DNA from: Holosporaceae bacterium
Lineage (GTDB): Bacteria > Pseudomonadota > Alphaproteobacteria > UBA3830
Length of the DNA: 7,969 nt
Reading direction: 5' to 3'
Assembly: GCA_031265715.1 (NCBI GenBank)
Contig: JAISCG010000021.1
Location: 1-7,969 of the forward strand
The translations under genes and the position numbers were made by a program. This document shows positions 1-5,833 of the stretch, piece by piece. A model generated the notes under the pieces. The model was not told where the DNA came from. It was given only the letters and a program-made list of their open reading frames with translations, and ran no database searches. The first letter of the stretch is position 1, and every line of letters starts with the position of its first letter.

Positions 1-438
1 TTTGATCTCACCTGGAACGACGTTGATTTTGAACATGAAATTTTGTTTATAAAAGATACAAAATCCGGGCATAACAGAAATGCGATTATGACCCCGGATA
101 TCAAGAAAATGCTCGAAAAAAACAGGCAAAATTCGCAATCAAACGGTTTCGTTTTTACGGCAAGCATTGGGGGATCGATTAAAAGTGTTTCCAAGAGCTT
201 CAGCAGATCTGTCGAATCGCTGGGGTTTAATAAAGGGGTAGATGATCCGCGCCAAAAAGTAGTCTTCCACACGCTGCGACACACCTATGCCAGTTGGCTT
301 GTGATGAGCGGAGTGGATTTATATACGGTGCAAAAACTCATGGGACATTCGACAATTGCGATGACAGAAAGATACTCGCATCTGGCTCCCAATCACCTGA
401 AAAAAGCGGTCGGAATGTTTGTTGCCGCTCTGAAGTGA
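1..438 (+). CDS. Tyrosine recombinase (phage-type integrase), C-terminal part, 5' end outside the window
   Basis: The frame is open from base 1, so the gene begins upstream of the window; the 145 residues present are the C-terminal half of the catalytic domain. Tyrosine recombinases cut and rejoin DNA at attachment sites through a covalent 3'-phosphotyrosine. Visible are the sheet segment with an 'L-x-W-x-D-V-D-F' pattern at the left edge, the 'DTKSG' turn, the HxxR box (HTLRH, Arg codon 277-279), the Gly-His pair (MGH, His codon 346-348) and the nucleophile in TERYSHL (Tyr codon 373-375). The first catalytic Arg and the N-terminal DNA-binding domain lie outside. The protein ends shortly after the Tyr with a short helix, as is normal, so the 3' end looks intact. 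The 'DDPRQKVVFHTLRHTYASWLV' block resembles integrases of delta-proteobacterial genomic islands (from memory). It suggests the locus is, or was, part of an integrated element. Whether the gene is intact upstream cannot be seen. Confidence 0.95.
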   Translation, partial: FDLTWNDVDFEHEILFIKDTKSGHNRNAIMTPDIKKMLEKNRQNSQSNGFVFTASIGGSIKSVSKSFSRSVESLGFNKGVDDPRQKVVFHTLRHTYASWLVMSGVDLYTVQKLMGHSTIAMTERYSHLAPNHLKKAVGMFVAALK

Positions 439-676
439 ATTCGACAGAAACTCATCGACAATGCTACGGAGCCCTCAATTGCGGCATGATTCCGTCCAAT
501 GACAGCAATTCACAGGTTACGTGTACACTCCCAATCGTTGTTTTTTAGAATTTTAATGCTGAATTCATGTGGTTTACGGGGAGGGTGGGACACATCCCCT
601 TGTGACCTCAAATTTGAGTGATCACGCATTTTGAAATGTTGATCAAACCGTCAATATTTTACTTCATATTTCGCAT
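439..676. other. Non-coding spacer with several short palindromes
   Basis: I see no credible gene or tRNA in these 238 bases. They contain several self-complementary sites: GTGTACAC at 521-528, CTCAAATTTGAG at 607-618, GTGATCAC at 618-625 (sharing one base with the previous one), and TTGATCAA at 639-646. A short stem (GCATTT/AAATGC, five-base loop) at 673-689 overlaps the stop of the reverse-strand frame. A T-run at 541-546 is not preceded by a convincing GC-rich hairpin. An attachment site could lie here, given the integrase, but no direct repeat partner is visible in the window. Confidence 0.4.
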
Positions 677-1003
677 TTAATGAAAATGCACTTTATGTTT
701 GTCCCGGTGAATCTTGATTTCGTCGATTTTGTAGATTGTTATATCATCGGTACTCCCTAAATCTTCGGGTAACAGTTCCCGCGTCATTTTTACCGGCGCA
801 GGCACAGGTGTGCTCCCGGGAAGCGGTATCTGAAACGCGTTTTTTACCACCAAAACAATTTTTTCGTTTTTGCCGACGGCAAGTCCCTTCTCGCGTGTTA
901 TTGCTTCCATTTTATCGCGTATAGCCATTCGGTCATGATAAATCCCATTTTTTCGTTTTATACACGGTACTTCCCAAAAGATCAACTTCACCGGTAGACA
1001 CAT
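677..1003 (-). CDS. Small hypothetical protein, possibly a frameshifted gene remnant
   Basis: This 108-residue reverse-strand frame (109 if GTG at 1006-1004 is the start) is not recognised as any family. It is charged and soluble-looking, with no signal peptide or membrane segment. It contains a Pro-rich turn (PLPGSTPVPAP) in the middle and a Lys/His-rich tail. ATG at 1003-1001 has the purine stretch AAAGGG (1013-1008) just upstream, but the spacing of four bases is short. The same AAAGGG is six bases from GTG at 1001-999 in another frame, which reads on in protein-like sequence to TGA at 935-933. Removing one base from the six-T run at 948-953 joins that frame to this one, giving up to about 127 residues from 1061. 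The true gene may therefore be longer and broken by a homopolymer slip or a sequencing error. It is open for far longer than its neighbouring non-coding sequence, which favours past or present coding. It runs opposite to both neighbours and shares no function with them that I can see. Confidence 0.42.
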   Translation of the reverse strand: MCLPVKLIFWEVPCIKRKNGIYHDRMAIRDKMEAITREKGLAVGKNEKIVLVVKNAFQIPLPGSTPVPAPVKMTRELLPEDLGSTDDITIYKIDEIKIHRDKHKVHFH

Positions 1004-1034
1004 CACACCCTTTACTAATGCCGTCCGGGCCGGT

Positions 1035-1040
1035 TATACT
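1035..1040 (+). promoter_or_regulatory. Possible -10 box for the NRPS operon
   Basis: TATACT differs from the sigma-70 -10 consensus in one base and lies 23 bases before the NRPS start codon. A poor -35 match (TTACTA, 1012-1017) sits 17 bases upstream. The implied leader is very short, about 15-20 bases. No operator or riboswitch fold is evident. Weak call, based on position and one hexamer. Confidence 0.25.
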
Positions 1041-1052
1041 TTTACCAGAGGG

Positions 1053-1058
1053 TAGGTG
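1053..1058 (+). promoter_or_regulatory. Ribosome binding site of the NRPS gene
   Basis: TAGGTG, preceded by AGAGGG at 1047-1052, ends five bases before ATG at 1064. It supports this start. So does the fit of the catalytic residues to formyltransferase numbering (Asn106, His108 and Asp144, as in E. coli Fmt). Confidence 0.65.
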
Positions 1059-1063
1059 TTTTT

Positions 1064-4000
1064 ATGACGGTTTTCAAAAAGATTTCACAGCATAGAGTTT
1101 TTAACGAAGGTAAATTCAGTTGTTATCTCGTAGGGGAAGACAGCATGGCCGATCGTTGTGTAAAGGTTATTTTGGAGGAGGGACATGATTTACTGGGAAT
1201 ATGTACTCCGAACGACAAACTGGCACTGTTTGCGGAGCAAAATGAAATACCTTGTACGAATTCACTCGAGATTTTTGAGTCTTGGATGAAAGAAAATCGA
1301 TGCGATTTTTTATTCAGCGTGGTTAATACCAGAATTCTGCGTGAAGGGATAATCAAGCAGCCGCGGCAATTTTGCATTAATTTTCATAATGCTCCTCTTC
1401 CCAAATACGCGGGAGTGCATGCAACTCCGTGGGCTATTTTAAACGACGAAAAAACCCATGGAGCAACGTGGCACGTTCTTGAAGAAGGCGTCGATACCGG
1501 AGATATATTAAAGCAATGTATTTTTAAGACAGGTGATCGCGATACCGGTTTTTCTTTGAATGTTAAGTGTATAGAAAATGCAATGCCGTTGTTTCACGAT
1601 TTACTGAAAGAATTGACCGACGGCACTTACAAAAGGGTGCAACAGGATTTAAATCAAAGAAGTTACTACACCCTTCACCAAAAACCGAAAAATTTCGGAG
1701 TTATTTCGTGGCCATCCGCAACGGCGGAGGAAATTTATGCAATGCGACGTGCGCTGGATTTTTCTGAATATGCCAACAATTTGTGTTTACCTAAGTTTAT
1801 TTGCGACAACACCGTTTTTTTCGCGAAGAGAATTAATATATCGGATAAAAAATCAAAGGCCGAACCCGGCACCATTGTTGATATATCGGAGAAGTATCTG
1901 AGAATAGCGACTCTTACAAATGACATTACCGTTTCGCAGATAACCGATATCGACAACAAAAGTTACGAGATTGCCGACTTTGTGGCAGCGCATGGAATTT
2001 CGGAAGGAAAAGGATTAACTTCCCCGGATCCGGTGTTTTTGGATAAGTTGAGGCAACACGGCGAAAAATTATCCGAATCGGAATCGTATTGGGTGAAAAC
2101 TCTTGAGCGAGCCGAAAGTTTGAATTTTCTGTCTTTAAATACTTCTCGAACAAAAAATGATGTGGTCGTAAAAGAGAAAATCGTATTTTCAGACAAGACA
2201 TTTTCAGAAAAGGTATCTTCGTTACTGCCGGAAGACGCAAGCTCTGAAACTGCTCTCATCACAATGTTTCTTTTATATTTATACAGATTAAACAACTATG
2301 ACGACTACAGCGTCGGGTACAAATCATCCTATGCAGAAAGTATAGCCGAGGATATCGGAGATTTTTTTGCGGAGGTCGTGCCGATAAATTTAACTTTTTC
2401 CGCAGAAATTGACTTTATTCAGGCTTTCTCCCCGGTTGCGAAATTACTTAGCACCACAAAAGCTAAGAATACATTTTCCAAAGATGTAAATCTGCGATAT
2501 CCGCAGTTGCACGATAATACTCTGTCCCTGCCGATTGTGATAAGCACGTCCGAGCCGACCGCCGGCAACAGCAGGTGTTTGTGTTTTGTTATCAACAGCA
2601 ACACTATAAAGCTTTATTTTCCCGACGATTTAGACGAGCTGAATTTAAAAATTGCGGAGAATATGTCGGGACATCTGCAAGTTTTTATCAGTGAAATTTT
2701 GCGGGATAAGACGCTTCGGGTGAAAAATGTGCCTCTTCTCACGGAATCGGAAAAGCACCTGCTGATGGAGGAATATAACGATACGGCGGCGGATTATCCG
2801 AGAAATTCTTCGATAGTGGAGATATTTGAAGAGCAGGTATTAAAATACCCGAACAACATCGCGGTAAAACACGAAAACAATTGTTTAACCTATGATGAAT
2901 TGAATCAAAAGGCCAATCAGTTGGTGTCTCACCTGACAGATCTCGGAGTAAAAAAGGGAAGCATTGTCGCAACATACTTCAACAAAGGTATAAATTCTAT
3001 TTTAAGCATGCTTGCCGTCGTAAAATCCGGAGCCGCTTACACTCCCATAGACCCCATGTATCCCAAGGAGTATATCAAGAATATTATTAAGGATACGGGA
3101 ACGTTGGTTCTGTTAACTCAGGAAAAAGACAGACAAAATTTAGAGAAGTCCCTGCCTTCCGGAAGATTTATAATACTTTCCATTGACGATCCGGATTTGG
3201 AAAAGAAAATTTTCGATAACCCCGATAATAAAAATGCCTCGATAAAAATAGAGTCCTCCGATCTCGTTTATGTTATGTATACTTCCGGTTCAACCGGAGT
3301 TCCCAAGGGAGTGATGGTTCCTCATCGCGGAGTGGTGAGATTAGTTAAGAATACGAATTATATTAAATTTGAACCCGGCGATTGCGTAGCACAGGCAACC
3401 AGCATAAGCTTCGATCCCTCCACGTTGGAAATCTGGGGAGCTTTGCTGAACGGCGCCACCCTGGTGTGCGCAGATACCGATCTCACTACAGATGCGGAAA
3501 GACTCGGCAGATTTTTACATAATGAAAAAGCGACATTTTTATCATTGACGCCTGCATTGTTTGATCAACTTGTATCGGTTAACAATGAGATGTTCGGGGA
3601 GCTTAAGTTTTTGTTCATCGGGGGAGATGTGTTGAATGTGGAAAGTGTTCACAGGATACTGAATTGCAGCGAAGGATGCCCGTCTCATGTATTAAATGTG
3701 TATGGTCCCACTGAAAATACAGTGATAACGTCCGCATTTTTCGTACCCAAAGATTTCGATAGGAACAGATCGATTCCGATAGGAAAACCGATAGCAAACA
3801 CAACGGTCTATGTTTTGGACAGGCATTTGAATCCGATGCCCGTCGGCATACCGGGAGAATTGTGCGCCGGAGGAGACGGTCTGGCCGTCGGATACCTCAA
3901 CAGAGAAGATTTAACGAAAGAAAAGTTTGTAAAAACTGTTTTAAACGGGAAAGACGCAAGATTTTACAAAATAGGAGATCTCGTGAGGTGGCTGTCCGAC

Positions 4001-5809
4001 GGAAATTTAGAGTATATCTGCAGAATAGACAATCAGGTTAAAATCAGAGGATTTAGAATAGAACTGGACGCCATAGAGTTATGTCTGTTAAACAGTAAGT
4101 TGATAAATCAATGCGCCGTTATTATTCAACAGGACAACAGAAAAAGGAAAACCATTGTTGTTTTTCTGGTATTTAAGAGAAAAAAAGACATACCGGCACT
4201 TCGCAAATTTTTGAGTAAATACTTGCCGCATTATATGGTGCCGAATGTGTTTATTGCCGTTAATTCTTTACCGCAGACTCCAAACGGGAAAGTTGATAAA
4301 AAAGAGCTTTTTTCGAGATTTAAGGAAAATACCTACGAGTCGGTTAACTACGTGGCTCCGAGAAATGAATTGGAAAGCAAATTGGCGGATATATGGAAAG
4401 ACCTGCTCAGGTTAAATATAGTGGGTGTAACCGATAATTTTTTTGACGTCGGCGGGTATTCTCTGCTGATAACGGAAATGACGGTAAGGATAAAAGAGCA
4501 ATTTAATATAGAGCTTTCTCTGTCGTCATTTTTAGAGTCTCCGACGATAGAAACTTTATCAAGGTTAATCGATCCGGAAGACGCGGAATCTTCGTGCAAT
4601 TCGAGTGTCTCCTCACAATTTGAAAAAGATATTTTCCTTGATCCGAAAATAAAACCGATTGCGGATAATGCTTCCGAGAGCAGAGTCGATGCGCAAAAAA
4701 GTGTGTTGTTGACAGGCGCCACGGGATTTTTAGGAGCCTATCTGCTGGGGGATCTTTACAGATTAACGAAGGCGAAAATTTATTGCCTTGTAAGGGGGAA
4801 AGATATAGATGACGCAAAACAAAGATTAGGAAAAACGATAGAGAAGTACCAATTGGACAATGCGTTGATCCGCGATGTCGACAGAGTAAATGTTATACTC
4901 GGCGATTTATCAAAACCAAACCTCGGGCTTGACCAATCCTTATTCGATAAACTGGCTGCGGAGGTGCACGACATTTATCACTGCGGAGCAAATGTTCATC
5001 ACATATACAACTATGAAACATTACGGAAGAGCAATGTGTTAAGCACATTGGAGGTAGTAAAGCTGGCCGTCAATAAAAGAAATAAACATATTCATTATAT
5101 TTCCACGTTATCGGTTATCAGCGGCGCGCACCTGGAGCAGGATAAATTGGTAAAAGAAGATTTTATAACCGAAAATAACGCTAAATTGGAAAAACTGAAC
5201 GGATACGCTCAAACAAAATTGGCTTCGGAAATTATTCTGGGTAAGGCGCACAAACGCGGAATATCTGTTTCGATATACAGACCTTCTTGGATCATAGGAA
5301 GTATGAAGGGTAAATATTATGATTTAGAAACCAATCATCTGTTACTTCTCCTAAAAGGATGTGTTCAAATGGGATATGCGCCCGGGCTTAATACAAAAAT
5401 GAGCGTATTACCGATCGATTTTGTAAGCTCGTTCATAGTGAAAATTTCGCTGAACAGCAAAATCAACAATCTTGCGGTTTTTAATCTGGTTAATCCGTTT
5501 TATGTTTCATGGAATAAATTGATTCAAAAACTCAGTTTACGCGGGATTAAAATATCCTCGGTATCGCCTGTTTTTTGGTATAAAAATTATTTTTCCAAAG
5601 TTGACGGATGGAATATCGCATATCCTCTGATGTCGCTATATTCGGACGGCGGAGTTAATTGGGCCAAGATACAAAACATCCTTTGGAAAGTTGATACAAG
5701 CAACACAAAATCAGCCGCTAAGATGTTAAATCTGACGTATGATAAAGTTGACGATTTTTTGGCAGATACCGTATTGGATTTTTATAACGAGACCGTGTTA
5801 TCGGATTAA
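1064..5809 (+). CDS. Single-module NRPS: formyltransferase, half condensation domain, adenylation, carrier, thioester reductase
   Basis: A 1,581-residue cytosolic assembly-line enzyme, predicted to activate one amino acid, tether it, N-formylate it from formyl-tetrahydrofolate, and release it with NAD(P)H as an aldehyde or alcohol. Formyltransferase core, about 1-200: catalytic Asn106, His108 and Asp144 present. Formyltransferase C-terminal fold, about 208-297. Condensation C-lobe only, about 335-555 (YW at 342-343; IGDFFAEVVP at 431-440); no HHxxxDG anywhere. Adenylation, about 575-1085: LTYDEL (608), YTSGSTGVPKG (739), NVYGPTE (878), YKIGDL (968), catalytic Lys1076. Carrier domain, about 1100-1170, with Ser1133 in GGYSLL for phosphopantetheine. 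Reductase, about 1210-1581: GATGFLG (1218-1224), Thr1348, Tyr1381, Lys1385. No inactivating change is seen outside the condensation lobe. The lined-up specificity residues read D-P-L-S-F-G-V-V-I-K, which I do not recognise; the leading Asp indicates an alpha-amino acid. It needs a phosphopantetheinyl transferase, not encoded here. It lies 24 bases before the kinase gene, probably in one operon. Domain calls are firm; the product is inference. Confidence 0.95.
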   Translation: MTVFKKISQHRVFNEGKFSCYLVGEDSMADRCVKVILEEGHDLLGICTPNDKLALFAEQNEIPCTNSLEIFESWMKENRCDFLFSVVNTRILREGIIKQPRQFCINFHNAPLPKYAGVHATPWAILNDEKTHGATWHVLEEGVDTGDILKQCIFKTGDRDTGFSLNVKCIENAMPLFHDLLKELTDGTYKRVQQDLNQRSYYTLHQKPKNFGVISWPSATAEEIYAMRRALDFSEYANNLCLPKFICDNTVFFAKRINISDKKSKAEPGTIVDISEKYLRIATLTNDITVSQITDIDNKSYEIADFVAAHGISEGKGLTSPDPVFLDKLRQHGEKLSESESYWVKTLERAESLNFLSLNTSRTKNDVVVKEKIVFSDKTFSEKVSSLLPEDASSETALITMFLLYLYRLNNYDDYSVGYKSSYAESIAEDIGDFFAEVVPINLTFSAEIDFIQAFSPVAKLLSTTKAKNTFSKDVNLRYPQLHDNTLSLPIVISTSEPTAGNSRCLCFVINSNTIKLYFPDDLDELNLKIAENMSGHLQVFISEILRDKTLRVKNVPLLTESEKHLLMEEYNDTAADYPRNSSIVEIFEEQVLKYPNNIAVKHENNCLTYDELNQKANQLVSHLTDLGVKKGSIVATYFNKGINSILSMLAVVKSGAAYTPIDPMYPKEYIKNIIKDTGTLVLLTQEKDRQNLEKSLPSGRFIILSIDDPDLEKKIFDNPDNKNASIKIESSDLVYVMYTSGSTGVPKGVMVPHRGVVRLVKNTNYIKFEPGDCVAQATSISFDPSTLEIWGALLNGATLVCADTDLTTDAERLGRFLHNEKATFLSLTPALFDQLVSVNNEMFGELKFLFIGGDVLNVESVHRILNCSEGCPSHVLNVYGPTENTVITSAFFVPKDFDRNRSIPIGKPIANTTVYVLDRHLNPMPVGIPGELCAGGDGLAVGYLNREDLTKEKFVKTVLNGKDARFYKIGDLVRWLSDGNLEYICRIDNQVKIRGFRIELDAIELCLLNSKLINQCAVIIQQDNRKRKTIVVFLVFKRKKDIPALRKFLSKYLPHYMVPNVFIAVNSLPQTPNGKVDKKELFSRFKENTYESVNYVAPRNELESKLADIWKDLLRLNIVGVTDNFFDVGGYSLLITEMTVRIKEQFNIELSLSSFLESPTIETLSRLIDPEDAESSCNSSVSSQFEKDIFLDPKIKPIADNASESRVDAQKSVLLTGATGFLGAYLLGDLYRLTKAKIYCLVRGKDIDDAKQRLGKTIEKYQLDNALIRDVDRVNVILGDLSKPNLGLDQSLFDKLAAEVHDIYHCGANVHHIYNYETLRKSNVLSTLEVVKLAVNKRNKHIHYISTLSVISGAHLEQDKLVKEDFITENNAKLEKLNGYAQTKLASEIILGKAHKRGISVSIYRPSWIIGSMKGKYYDLETNHLLLLLKGCVQMGYAPGLNTKMSVLPIDFVSSFIVKISLNSKINNLAVFNLVNPFYVSWNKLIQKLSLRGIKISSVSPVFWYKNYFSKVDGWNIAYPLMSLYSDGGVNWAKIQNILWKVDTSNTKSAAKMLNLTYDKVDDFLADTVLDFYNETVLSD

Positions 5810-5823
5810 TGAACCAATGTCAT

Positions 5824-5827
5824 AGGA
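5824..5827 (+). promoter_or_regulatory. Ribosome binding site of the kinase gene
   Basis: AGGA followed by six A before ATG at 5834 fixes the start of the kinase. An ATG at 5809-5811 overlapping the NRPS stop is in a different frame and is not used. The 24-base gap contains no hairpin, so translation of both genes from one message is likely. Confidence 0.75.
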
Positions 5828-5833
5828 AAAAAA

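Noticed and set aside
294..548. Forward open frame overlapping the integrase end
   Set aside because: It lies in another frame over the well-supported recombinase catalytic region and continues into sequence with no protein-like features.
587..598. Terminator hairpin GGGA/TCCC
   Set aside because: The stem has four base pairs and no following T-run.
439..676. tRNA or attachment site beside the integrase
   Set aside because: No cloverleaf or direct repeat pair could be found by eye.
736..924. Forward 62-residue open frame
   Set aside because: It is antisense to the longer reverse-strand frame, has an odd composition and no clear ribosome binding site.
4348..4817. Two overlapping reverse open frames of 104-124 residues inside the NRPS
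   Set aside because: They are antisense to the carrier and reductase domains, whose motifs are unmistakable; long antisense frames arise from codon bias.
5807..5811. TTAATG stop-start overlap as the kinase start
   Set aside because: This ATG is out of frame with the kinase (25 bases before the true ATG) and meets no coding sequence.
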